Below the pieces are notes generated by a model, which worked only from the letters and a program-made list of their open reading frames with translations, did not search any database and was not told where the DNA came from. A stretch of 64,000 nt of DNA. Origin: Zonotrichia leucophrys gambelii (Eukaryota; Chordata; Aves; Passeriformes; Passerellidae). Positions 9,721-21,475 of the stretch are shown piece by piece. The position numbers and the translations under genes are program-made. The number at the start of each line of letters is the position of its first letter. Position 1 is the first letter of the stretch. The stretch is from the NCBI RefSeq assembly GCF_028769735.1, contig NC_088172.1, positions 72,936,631 through 73,000,630 of the forward strand. The letters are read 5' to 3'.

Positions 9721-12378
9721 AGTGCTGAAGCAGTTGTTTGCAGGCATACACCATCAGCTGTGTCAGTGAAACAACTCAGTCTAACAAAAAACAAAGAGTG
9801 GGGGAGGGAAGGACAAAGACTTTTTGTGCTCCTTTTTAATTCAGATAATTTTGTTGATCTGATTTACAGGGCAACCCTGCAAAACCAGTTCCTTGTGTTT
9901 GAGGTCACTGAACATCACCAGTCAAGCTGTCTCTACTACCTTCTTCTCCTTCCTACACACCAGGATAATTTCCATCTGTGCTCACAATACTGTGGAACTC
10001 CTCTGAGCTACTTTGCTCTTATGCTCAATTTTTCTATTCTGCCACCAATTGTGAGAGCAGTCTTCTTTGAGGCCACTAGTTTTGGTCTTCCATTCTCTTT
10101 CTTCTCTTGCAAAAGTTTTGAAAAAACATTTCAACAATAAACATTAGATATTTTCCTCCTAATTTGAAGTAAACAAAAAAAATTTTTTTTCCAGACTTCT
10201 AAAATTATTCAGTGACAGGAGGCTGTAATAAGTCTGCAGATTTGCAGAGGTATCCTGACATAGCCTGCAGGGCTGGCTGGGATCCTCAGTCTGCTTTGTT
10301 TATCCCTGTGCTTCAGATGTTTCTCTCTCTTGCCCACTCTCCCTCTCCATGTTATCTCCCAGAAAACAAGGCAGTTTATAAACCTATGATTCTGACTCAA
10401 CCATTTGTTAAGAATCAGGGCTGCACAAGCCTCCTTAGACCATATGTATTTGATAAGACCTTCATTGTGTAGTTATGCAGAGGCTTGGCAAGCACAAGCT
10501 TGCATGCAGTGCTGAGTGCCCTGTCTCCTCTTGATGACTGAAACATTACACCAAGTTGGGCAGACCTACCCTATTTATCAATCCACAGCTCTCAAGATTT
10601 CACCTGCTCTTTCAATGTCAGCTGTGCTTCTTTAAAACACACTGCTGGAGCAAGATTACTCATGTAATTTGCAGCTTACACAAGAGAGAAATCAGGGTTT
10701 AAGAATTACAGAAGGACAAGAAATAAGCAGAGGCTATCAAATGTGGCAAACCTAGGTTGTTTTTTTTTTCCTTTTTGTTTGCATTAAATATCACTATGGT
10801 AGCTTCAAGTAATTTTTTCTTGGGAGAGCTCTGTTTGACAAGTTGAAGAATTCTGTATGCAGTTTTTCTCCAGCTCTCTGCATACAAAGAGAACAAAATT
10901 CAAAGTCTTTAAGCCAGTTTCCATTCCTGCCTTTGAACTAACAAGTAGGTGGATAGGTCTCAAAATAGCAAACATCAAGGTGATGTCAAGGCTCTGATTT
11001 TAAATGGGAGACTTACAGCAAGCTTGACTAAAGGCAAAGGTTAACCCATCTCTCTTGTTAGTATCGACAATGCAGGATTGCAAAAAATACTCTGTGGGAA
11101 AGCAGTGGGATGATTTACAGTTTTTCCTTGTCCAATAGGAAGACAAGAAATGCCTGATCTGCTGCCAAGTGCAGCTCTGCAAAGGAGGTTCCAACCTGAA
11201 TCAGCTTCAGAAACTCACCAAATAAAAACATACTGCTGTTTCTTTTAAAATTTTGTTTCTCAGATTTGAAGGCAGGGTTTTTTCCACGTGTACCTGCATA
11301 CAGATACTTCAGGATTTCAGTACTTTAAAGCCTCCTCTAGACTTTAGATTTCAGCCTCCTTTAGATTCAGTTTAAAGCAACTTTATCTACTATAGGTCCC
11401 TGCTGGTTTCTTTGGGATAGAAAAACATGCAAGTGAAACACACAGCACTCCTGTGTGTCCTTTGCTGTATCTTTTCAAATTCTTGGAATTAAATGGGCTT
11501 GCCTCCCTTTGCTAGCTTATCCTGTTCCATCTGGAGCACCTGACAATCTGAGGAATCTGTGCAAGCATTTTTAAAAGCACCCACATGCCCCTTCATTTCA
11601 TGCAGCAGTTATTCCAATAAACTCCTTTATATCAATATTCATATATTTCTTGGACACCAATATTTGTGGTAAAGTTTTTTATACTCATTTATAACTTCAG
11701 GGCACTTTTTGTTTACTGAAGTGGAAATGCAGATGTTCTATTACTGCTGTTTTTAATTAAAGTAATACCAAGGTAGCAGAAAGAGCACAATATGATGTCA
11801 TTTCCACAATGCTGTATGAAGGCAATTTTATAAAACACAATTGTCACGTACCTCCAAGGATGAAATAAGATAGTTGACTTGCATAATTGCAAAAGTTACT
11901 ATGGAATATAAGAGTAGGCAGAGGTGTTGGGAAATAAGGTTGATTAACAATGCATGGATAAATCACTGCAGGGAATGAAGAGCAATGTGGGTGAGTATAA
12001 AAGAGATTTAGAAAAAGCAAAAAGGCAGGCATCTCTGTACCTGCTATAGTTGCTACAGTTACTCACTATTTAAGAATGTGAGAACAAGAGTTTCTGGAAC
12101 AAAGCCCACAGGTTTTAGTGCCATCTTACCCTTCATTTGTGCAGATTATTACTTTATAATCAAGAGGCAATTGGCTCTAAAATGCCAACCCATGCAGAAC
12201 TTTAGGCTTGTAATAAACAGAACCATCTAGACTGGGACAAAAAAGAGGAGCTCAAACTAAAAAAATGCTGACAAGCCAACAGGCTTGCCACATGAGGCAG
12301 TGCAGTAATGTGTTATTTATTTACTTTAATTTTATTTTAAAATTAAAATGTCATCTAACCTTAAAAAACTAATCCCAA
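9721..12378. other. Intergenic, nothing recognised
   Basis: AT-rich sequence with homopolymer runs. Open frames here (for example 9715-10140 plus) have no family resemblance and may be remains of the ancient CR1 to the left. Confidence 0.5.
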
Positions 12379-13095
12379 TCTTGAATCATAAAATCGTTTA
12401 GGTTGGAGAAGACTTTGAAGTTCACTGAGTCCAAATGCAAGTCTAACATTGCCAAATCCATCGCTAAGCCGTGTCCCTAAGCACCACACCTACACTTTTT
12501 AAAATATCTCCAGGGATGGTGACTCCACCACTTGCCCCAGTATCCTGTTCCAATGCTTGGCCAGTATTTCCATGAAGGAATTTTTCCTAATATCCAGGAT
12601 AAACCTCCCCTCGTGCGACTTGAAGCCATTTCCTTTCATCCTGTCGCTTGTTCCCTGGGAGAAGCAGCCAATTCCCACCTGGCTCCAGCCTCCTTTCAGG
12701 GAGGTGCAGAGGGTGACAAGAGCCTGGGCCTTCTTTTCTGTAGGCTAAACACCCCCAGCTCCCTCAGCTGCTCTTCCTCAGACTTGTGCTTCCCTCCCTT
12801 CACCAGCTCCACTGCCCCTCTCTGGAGCCTCTCCAGCACCTCAATGTCCTTCTTGCAGGGAGGGCCCAGAACTGGACACAGCACTCGAGGTGAGGCCTCA
12901 CCAGTGCAGGGGGACAATCCCTGCCCTGCTCCTGCTGGCCACGCTATTGCTGGCACAGGCCAGGATGCCACCAGCATTCTTGTCCCACTGGGCACACCTG
13001 GCTCATGTTCAGGTCCTTTTCCATTGGGCAGCTTTCCAGACTCTCTTCCCCAGCCTGGTACTCTGGATGGAGTTGTTGTGACCCAAGTGTGGGAC
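12379..13095 (-). mobile_element. CR1 fragment with degraded ORF2 end
   Basis: Reversed CR1 beginning at the tail (AATCATAAAATCGTTTAGG). The minus strand still encodes a stretch like the CR1 ORF2 C-terminus ([31 protein letters not shown]), but the frame is interrupted. The copy ends at a perfect palindrome and AT-rich microsatellite. Confidence 0.85.
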
Positions 13096-13100
13096 CATCT

Positions 13101-13130
13101 TAATCTGTATGTATGCATACATACAGATTA
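13101..13130. repeat. Perfect 30-base palindrome
   Basis: Half-site TAATCTGTATGTATG is followed at once by its exact reverse complement. It abuts the 5' end of a CR1 copy and is followed by an AT-rich microsatellite to about 13190. Confidence 0.9.
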
Positions 13131-13192
13131 ATGTGTATATTGTATACATATGATATGTAATATGTATATTATATACATATATATATATATAG
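13131..13192. repeat. TA/ATGTATAT-rich microsatellite
   Basis: Alternating purine-pyrimidine AT-rich sequence (ATGTGTATATTGTATACATA and similar) ends in about eight uninterrupted AT units. Confidence 0.85.
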
Positions 13193-15176
13193 TCAGCCAA
13201 ATATATATTTAGGCAAGTAATAAAAATGCATTAACAAAGTTACTTCTACCTATTTTGCTTATTTCTGAAGTGGAGATTACAAAGCAACAGATGGCAGCAT
13301 ATAATACTTGTAGATCCCATCCTTTTATTTTTTAATAAGCCCTGTGCACGTTTCCATTCATACACAGCTCTAAACAATCTCTTGAGGAAAGGAAATGAAG
13401 GCACCATTGACACACAGAAGTACAGCCAAGGTCAAAGCTTTTGATTTTCACTGGAGTCCAGGCTCTTCCTTCTGTATTTACTGCAGTTACCACTTCTCAC
13501 ACTGAACTTGAAACACAGGTCTGAAAAGACCAATAAATGTGTAGTTTTGTCAGTTCAGGGAGACCAAACAAGCCAATGTAGAGGAAGAGCACATTTTCTC
13601 TGGTGACACTAAGTAATAACCAGTGCTGAGTTAGAATGCTCTACAATAAAAATGGGCACCCAGCAAATTAAGACCTTAGGAGTTAAATGTCAGAGTTCTC
13701 TTGCTGAGGGCTCTGCAGTACCCCACAGCTCAGTATTCATTTTGAAGACAACAATTAAAGATTTGAAACTTTCTCTGATAGCTGCAGAAAAAATAATTTA
13801 AAGGCTGGTAAGGATTTAAAAGTGAAAATATCCAGAAAATGCAAGCTGATCTCTCCTAGAGAAGTTAAAACCTGGAATGCAGCTATGCTAAAAGAAATAA
13901 GGATAAATGTTTTGCCCAGAGGATGATAAATGTGGGAGACATTAGCAATGTTGAGCATCAGATTGCATAGAAAGAAATAAAAACCTGTCTCCATTTGAAG
14001 CTGTCATTTAAAACACTGCATTGCAGTTCAGCCACTTTGTTACAAATTGAAGACAGTTGCATGAAAATCACCCAGGAAATAATGAATTATCCAGGAACAG
14101 GAATAGAGACATCTTACAGGAAAATAATTCCCAAGTTCAAGGTATATAGTGTCAAGATAAAAATAGCTACAGAGTCATGATAACACTTTGGAAGTGTCTG
14201 AGGATGTAACTCTTAGGGATGGAAGGTGAAGGACTTGGAGCACAAGAAGAGGTGCCACCTGAGCAATGTGGCTGACAGGTGACCAGCACGACCCATTCCT
14301 CGCAGCAAGGGAGGTGTCTATAGGAGAACAGTGCTGTGGTTTGCCAGGTGCCAATGGACAGGACACCTGAAACTGACTGTGTAATTTTGTAACAAAGCAC
14401 CAAAATATGAACTGTGAGGAAGCCTTATGCTGCAACAAGGGGAAGTGGATGGCTGGATGGATCCCCTGTTCTTTTCTGTCTGCAGTCTTCAGTGTTAGAC
14501 TGAATTGTAAAATTCTCTAGCTATCTTTCCCTCAAGTAGGTTGTGAATATAAAATCAGAGTCTAATAGTCCTTTAAATACTCCTTGCCTTTTACTTAAGC
14601 AAGATCATTATAAAGGGAAAATATCCATATGCTCTAATTAGCTGAAACTGCTCTCAGGCAAAAGCGTTGAGTTCCTTGATGTTATTCTCTACTATACTGA
14701 CTTTAGCTGCCTACAGAACCCCTTGGGGGCCAGTTCAACGCCTGGTCCCACATCCAGGTGCTTCTGTGCAGTGCATTTGAATGATCTGTCAGTGCTCATA
14801 CAGGGTATCCACAAGCACTTTTCTTCTCTCAGCTTAAATACTGTCTGTTCACAGACAAAGAAGGACTATCAGAGTATCCAGTTTACACATTGGCAAAAAC
14901 ATAACTGCTCATTTTTTGTTACATTTACAAATCACAGCTGAACTACACACATATAACTGTTCGTAGAAGCCTTGTAGCTGTCTTTGCAGAGGTAATATAT
15001 TCCATCTTTTAACCTCCAAAGACTTATTTTTTCTCAGTACTATTTTGAACTGCTCTCATGGGAAGCCACCTACCCACAGCACCTGTTTCCTTTTGGTTTA
15101 GGGTAGGAAGGATGGTCCTTCATAAAACTCTGATCTTCATCCCAGAAACTACAGCATCTCAGTGCAAATCTCCATC

Positions 15177-15200
15177 ACTCATTCTGCAAGCAGAATGAGT
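15177..15200. repeat. Perfect inverted repeat, 11-base arms, 2-base spacer
   Basis: Arm ACTCATTCTGC, spacer AA, arm GCAGAATGAGT. A second inverted repeat follows 44 bases downstream. Confidence 0.9.
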
Positions 15201-15243
15201 TCTCTATAAGAAAGAAATAACATAAAAAAAATAACATTTCTCT

Positions 15244-15266
15244 AAGAAATAACACAGTTATTTCTT
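15244..15266. repeat. Perfect inverted repeat, 10-base arms, 3-base spacer
   Basis: Arm AAGAAATAAC, spacer ACA, arm GTTATTTCTT, in AT-rich sequence. A similar AAGAAATAACAT lies about 30 bases upstream. Confidence 0.85.
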
Positions 15267-18200
15267 CTATTCCTATAAGAGTTTTACAACCTTTATGCCA
15301 TCATAACTGCCCTGGAAGCCACACTCTCTCTCTAAAGTTTGTTGCAAATGAGTGGTCTGGGCTGCTTGTGGAATTACAGGCAAAGGTATGAGCAAAAGCA
15401 AGATAAATATATATCTTATAACTGTAAATGTATCATATAAATTTGCAAAAGCACAATGAAGTTTGATGGCAAGGTTCACTACCACTGTTACTCAGATAAA
15501 GCACACAAAGGAAAATCATATTAGAACCAATCTAGAATGATTTATTTGTAGACTGGGGATCCAAAAGTGTAAAGCTGGAGAAGGGCAAGGGTGCCAAAGG
15601 ACAAAGGAGCCCCTTTTATTGTTGCAGGATGTTCAGAGCAGACCCCCTTGCCAAACTTAGTGTCAGACTTGATTGATGGTTTATATCCAAGGAATGTAGC
15701 ACCACCTAATCATTGACTAATTTAACATTTACAAAATGATCCAAGAGAATTTGCTGTAAGCACAACAATAACTTAATTGCAAATCTAATCTAACTGTGAA
15801 TGTGGGACGGGAACACTCCTCGTATGTTTGCTGTACCGCATGCCAATCGATTCACATGTGCACACACAGATACAGAGACGGATGTACAAAGAAAAATTCA
15901 GGATGTACCTGTGAAAAATGCCCCAGGAGTTCAGGGAAGTACTCACAGCAGATGCCTCTGCATCTCTCAGCAGCTGAACCTTGAGGAGAGGGGGTATCAG
16001 CCCAGGCTCTGTCATCAATGGTCCTCTGAGTTGCTGAGCTCCAGAGATGTCCCACTCAGAGGGAGCTGTGCTGCAGCCCAGGGGATGCCAGCAGGTCTCA
16101 CTTAGTGCCACTCTTTACAGGGTTGAAGATGATTGACTCAGGTCATCTGTAAATTTCCACTGTGGCTACAGTCCAGGCCAGTAGACTGGAATTTTACTTG
16201 AGAAGTCTAATAATAATATTATTCCACTTAGGCTGTTACTCAGACAAAAATAAGTTTTCAAAGTTATTTGTTCGAAAACAGGAGCTCATTAGGCAACAGA
16301 AGTTCTGGGAGCAGACAGTTTTTCTGATAAGCTCTGGGAGAGCTGACTGTCCATGAGCCAATAATCAAGGCTGAGGCCTAAGGAGTGTCCCTGAGATCAT
16401 GAAGAAGCCGGAGGGGGGTAAGGGGCCACATCTTGCATCACCACCATGCTACATCCTCAGGAATTATCAGAGGTTGAAGGGCAAGGAGCTCCTGATAAGG
16501 TGAGAGGAAATGGTGCAGTGGTGGAGCTTTTTTTCTCCCTCCTGTTCCTGTGAAGAAAGTGGGATAAAAGAGCACACCATTCAGCTGTCTTTGTTCTGTG
16601 TGGATATTTTGTGCAGCAGAATTTCTGCAGAGTTTTGGGGGTGAGAGCAGTTTCAAATGGTGCTCTCAAAGACTGTACCCTAACAAGGTATTCCTGTGCT
16701 GAAATAAAGGGGATGAGCAACACTTCCAAGCTGATCCCTCTGTGTCTCCCATGTATTCAACAGCCCCTGGCTGACCTTGGCACAGTCCAGCTGCAATTGA
16801 ATTTAGATCTGTCTGTAGCATGGACAAAGGCAAGGTGTCTTCCATCTCCACATAGCAAAGATCCTAACAGGTTCCTGTTGTCTGTACTGTTGAAATGGGG
16901 CGCATTTTTCAAAATCTTCTGCTCACAAATGCATCTCATCTAGGAGGTTTTCTGAAAATTGCCACAAGATTAACCAACTATTAAATTTTGTTCATTCTGC
17001 AGAAAGCAGAAGTGTAACTTTCAGACCACTGCCTTGCCTCACTACTGAGTTTAGTCCTAAACTGAGCAGACAGTGCATGGAGCATTTACTGTGAGGATGG
17101 AAAGAACAAAACCACAGGATGTAATGCAGGGACAGCAAATTCCCCTTGTTTCATAAAACTGGCAGCTCAGCAGCATGAAGGGCCAGTAACTGAAATCTGA
17201 GAAATCCCAAAGAACTAAATGGTCCTACAAAGTGAGACCTGCAGTGCAGCACTTTTTTACCATGCTCTTGAGATACCTGCAACACACCAGGTAACTCTGC
17301 AAGGCCTGTGTTGAGCCCTGCATTGGTTTGTGCCAGGACAGTCTTGCTTACCAACAGAGAGAAAATTCCCTCCCTCTTTGGTGAATTTCTGGGTTATCAT
17401 CAAGGTGTTTAACCAAGGTGAGAGCCAGTTATTTAATGCTTTACTTGAATAGTAACATCTTATTTATTATCTCTGAAACTGGCTCAACTCATATGAAGTA
17501 AGGAATTGAAACTTATTAACTATTTTCTCTGCAACCTGCACAATGTGTGGGGTGATAAGGGCAAAAGTCCACTGTCTGATCTTGGCCAGCCTCCTCCTGT
17601 TGCACCTCCCCTCTAGCAGAGTGTCTAAGACTGTCCTAAGGGTTTTGGATGATTTTTCTAACTCACATCAGTATTTTAGTCTTCTCCAGCAAAAAAGGCT
17701 CCCAAGGTGTGCCAGATAAACTTTTTTTGAAATAAAAATCCAGGTAACACAGCACATCAGCAGATCCCAAGTCTGCCGTGTGCCGACTCTTGCCTGAACA
17801 AGAGCCTCCACGTGAGCAGCAGCCCCATGGCATGGGCAGGACAGCCTGGTGGCAGATAATACCTGACCACATTGTTAAAGCTCTTTACTCCTTAATCACT
17901 TCTGGGACAGCAGATAAACACTTTCCCAACAGCACTTCCAGCGAGCCAACAGAACCTTGGTGCTGTGCAGAGTGCAGCCGACTGCTCCTCGCCTCCGAGC
18001 GGTGCCCAAACCTGCACTTACAGCTCACAGGGGCAAGGAGAGATAAGGGCAAAACGAGATAAAGCACATTGGTGCTGTGCTGTGGGTGGGTGAGGGGTTA
18101 GGTTGGGGGCAGAGGCCAAAGGTTGGGCTCTGAGGTGTGCTGCTGTGCCAGGAGGTGGCTGAGGCAGGTGCGCTGGTTTGCAGGAGCAGAAGGTGTCAGT

Positions 18201-18408
18201 ACTCAGATCTCAGGCTCTAGGGAAGGGGAAGGAAAGAACTAGCAGGGAATAGGCAGGCAGGAAGTGAAACAAAAATTCTACTGACCCATTTTTATGGTTT
18301 CCAAAAAGGTATTCTGGTAATAATTACCAGTGCTAACAAACAGAATTTGAGATTTCCCTGCCCAGTTCAGTATTGATTTGCAAATTATTTGCAATTGAAA
18401 TCTCAGTG

Positions 18409-18437
18409 TACATAGCCTGCATAATGCAGGCTATGTA
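18409..18437. repeat. Perfect 14-base inverted repeat with 1-base centre
   Basis: Arm TACATAGCCTGCAT, centre A, then the exact reverse complement. Upstream, at 18376-18385, lies the palindromic octamer-like ATTTGCAAAT. Confidence 0.9.
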
Positions 18438-19188
18438 GCCGCCCGCACTGTAAATTAATCAGCTGGGGAGATTTACCGATAAAGCACACGCGAGTAACAC
18501 CAGGGTGAGATGTAATAGCTCCTTGCTAAGCCCAGAAATTGTGTCTGGGCTCCCTCTAGTGAGATGTGTTGGTTTTCTACGCTCAGAGACATCTACTAGC
18601 TGCTGAATACCTATTGATTGAAAGGCTAAATTCAGACACAAATGCTTTCAAAACAAATAAACAGGCAAAGGATCTTTGTACCTGTATGGTAACAGCTCAC
18701 ACCACTTCTGCTTCACAAAGCTAAGTTCTTCTTTTCAGAAGTTTCTAGAAAAGCTCAAAAGGCCAAATGCAGTTTTAGTGGTGGTAAATACAGATTGAAA
18801 CGAAACTGTTTCCAAACCACTTGCAAAACAAAATCAGCAGAGTTGTATGAATTCCTACTGCAGGTAAGATAAATATTTTCTAAAACGTGGAAAGGAGTGT
18901 GGTAGAGGGTTTTGCCACAAGGAATACAAAACAGCTGTCAGAAATAAGGCTGGCATACAAATCAGTTCACTTGAGAGCTTATGGAATAAGCAAATGGGTG
19001 CATCACTAACTGCACTGCTTAATTTTCTTTATGACATATGAAATGTAAGACATGGCTACTAATGTAAGCCTACAGAGGAGATTTTGCAATCCCCCCACCC
19101 CCTGCCCCAGGATTTGGCATCCTTGCACAATCACATCCCATTTGTAAAGTTTGGAAAATATTTGAATTTGTTCAAATTTTACAGCAAT

Positions 19189-19264
19189 TAAAAAAAAACA
19201 ACCAAAAAAAAAAAAAAACCAAAACAAAAAAAACCACCCCCCCCCCCCAAGAAAAAACCCACCC
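19189..19264. repeat. A/C-rich low-complexity tract with C12 run
   Basis: A-runs broken by CC pairs, followed by twelve consecutive C at 19237-19248. On the minus strand it gives a spurious Phe-rich open frame. Confidence 0.85.
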
Positions 19265-20747
19265 TAAAATACCTACAATAGAAAACAAAATCTCATGGAG
19301 CATGCAGCTTGAGATATGGTGTTTGGGTTTTTTTTCCTAATGTCATTTCTCTACCTGCCAGTTTAATTATTTCCTTCTGGAATGAAGAATGGAAGGGACC
19401 TTTTTGTATGCAATGAGCTTAAGCTACAGAGGAATATGGAAGCCCTTGTCTTGGTTATACACTCCTGTCTAAGCACTGCTGGCTGCTACAGCAAGCTGTG
19501 GGCACCAGCAATGCTGTTCCTAGCTGCTGATATTCTCTGTCTTGTTGCCATTTTTGCTATGCTCATGAGGCTGCATTTTACTGCACCATTCAGCCACAAC
19601 TACAAATTAGCTTCTGTTATGTATATTCTTCCTTTTTCAAAGTTCCTGTTTCACCAAAATATTCTTGTCTCCTAGATATGTGCCACTAACCACCTTTTAC
19701 AGCCCTACCCTCTTCTGGGTGCAGCAGAGAAGTTGTTCCCTCACAGTTCCTGGCTTCACACTGCCCTGCCTCACTGAGAGTTCATTTCTGGAGTTCTCAA
19801 ATCCAGATACACATTTAGGAGTGGGCAAGAGAGCAGCCATGAAGTTAATCAGAGCAGAATGAAAAGTGCTATCCCACCAGGATGAGTGAAACCTGTAAAG
19901 TTAATTTGCCCAAGTGAGGAAGAGGACGAACTGGAGTTTGCATTTGGCATTTCCGGGCATTTCCCTGCCCATCACATCTCAGGCTCATCATCATCACAGG
20001 CTCACCAGCAGGAGTTTTGTTTGCTTGTTTTTACAAAAGATGTCAGAAGAAGGGGAAACACCTAAATGCTGTGGTAGTAGAAACCACTGCACTGTCTCCA
20101 CACACCTCCCAGGCCAGTTCATCATTTAACAACACACACTCAACATTGAAATGGAATTTTTCAAAGCAATTGCTCTACCCTGTGCTACAAATCCAGAGGC
20201 AATTGAGGCTTCCCAAGAGAGTAAGAGCCCCATTGACAGCTGTGCTCAGTCACCAGCTCTACCTGCTGCCTAATTGCAAAATGCAAAATTTCCTAGATTT
20301 AGTTTAAGCTGAAATGACTAAGGCTGAATGCACAGTGATACACAACAAAATATATAGCATGTGGATTGAAGGTAATTTGCAGTACCATGATCAGCTTTCA
20401 TATTAGAGGAAGAATATAATGCTGAAACCATCTGGCCTGCGGCTATGAAAACACCAAAGAGACATAAAACTGAGCTCATGGCAGCATGCCAAGGCCTTGT
20501 TAAAAAACAACACATCACTAAAACAAAGCAAGTGCTGATGTAGCACCAGCAAAGGTTCATTAATAGGCCTGGAGACAGAGTGCTCTTATATTTCATTATG
20601 TGCTTAACAGCCATACCTGCCTCTGCAGAGGAAAGGTAATTTCTAATGAACACTTTCTCATGTCCTGTAATGATTCTATACCAGTGATAAATACTAAGAG
20701 CTCTGGTTATCCTGCTTACTGTGTGTTTTTTTACACAACACTCTGGA

Positions 20748-20767
20748 TTTTTTTTTTTTTTTTTTTT
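20748..20767. repeat. Poly-T run (20)
   Basis: Twenty consecutive T on the plus strand. Flanking bases do not show a recognisable retrotransposed body. Confidence 0.85.
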
Positions 20768-20919
20768 AATTACTAATCTGCTTTAGAGGAATACATATTA
20801 AGATGCATCAGTTGAAACTGAAACTAGGACATTTTAGCTTAAGAATAACTACAGGCTATGGATACTTAAGTACTGTGTTCTGGGTGCTGGTATATAAGAT
20901 ATAAAGTTATTAGAGAGCA

Positions 20920-21329
20920 TCTAAGGGAGGGCTGTGAAGATGATGATGGGCCCAGAGGGGAAGCCATGAAAGAAGTGGCTGAGGTCTCTTGGTCTGATCA
21001 GCCAGGAGTCTGAGGGAGCCCTCAGTACAGTTACACCTTCCTTGTGAGGGAACAGGAGGGGCAGGCACTGATCTCTGCTCTGTGGTGCCCAGTGACAGGA
21101 CCTGAGGGAATGGCCTGAAGTTGTGTCAGGGAGGTTTAGGTTGGGTATCAGGAAAAGTTTCTTCACGCAGAGGGTGGTTGGGCCCTGGAACAGCTCCCCA
21201 GGGAAGGGGTCGCAGCACAGCCCGACAGAGCTCAAGAAGCATTTGGAAAATGCTCTCAGGCACATGGTGTGACTCCTGGGGTGTCCTGGGCAGGCCCAGG
21301 AGCTGGACTCGATGGCCCTTTTGGGTGCC
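20920..21329 (+). mobile_element. CR1 fragment lacking its tail
   Basis: A plus-strand copy resembling the one at 398-818. It stops within GACTCGATGGCCCTTTTGGG, before the terminal octamer, and runs straight into a CpG-dense segment. Confidence 0.85.
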
Positions 21330-21475
21330 TCCAGGCCGGGACACCCCGCGGTTCCGCGCCGAGGCGGTGGCGGCCGGAGCCGAGGGGACCCCGCCGGGAC
21401 CAGCAGGTGGCACCGCCCGCTCTGCTCCGCCTCCAGCGCCAGAGCGCGGAGAGCGGGGATCCATTTCATGTGGGC
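21330..21475. promoter_or_regulatory. Orphan CpG-dense islet with a CTCF-type motif
   Basis: About 18 CpG fall in some 125 bases, in AT-rich intergenic DNA more than 13 kb from either gene. CCAGCAGGTGGCAC at 21400-21413 fits the CTCF core consensus CCASYAGRKGGCRS at all 14 positions (plus strand). The islet abuts the broken 3' end of a CR1 copy. A boundary element or promoter of an unannotated transcript is possible but unproven. Confidence 0.5.

Larger units (their letters stand above)
13193..20919. other. Intergenic, inverted repeats and low-complexity only
   Basis: It contains the inverted repeats at 15177, 15244 and 18409 and the A/C tract at 19189. Around 17700-18150 the sequence is GC-richer, with two GATA-type sites (AGATAAG, GAGATAAAG near 18040-18062). 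No gene recognised. Confidence 0.5.

Noticed and set aside
12532..13131. A 199-codon plus-strand open frame.
   Set aside because: It lies wholly on a CR1 copy, antisense to the ORF2 remnant.
16320..16640. A possible LTR, from an ATAAAAG box in otherwise unassigned sequence.
   Set aside because: I could find neither a matching second copy nor convincing terminal TG/CA ends with a duplication.
20318..20653. A 111-codon minus-strand open frame, hydrophobic and Cys/Met-rich.
   Set aside because: No family resemblance, no splice or promoter context, and open frames of this length are expected by chance in 64 kb.
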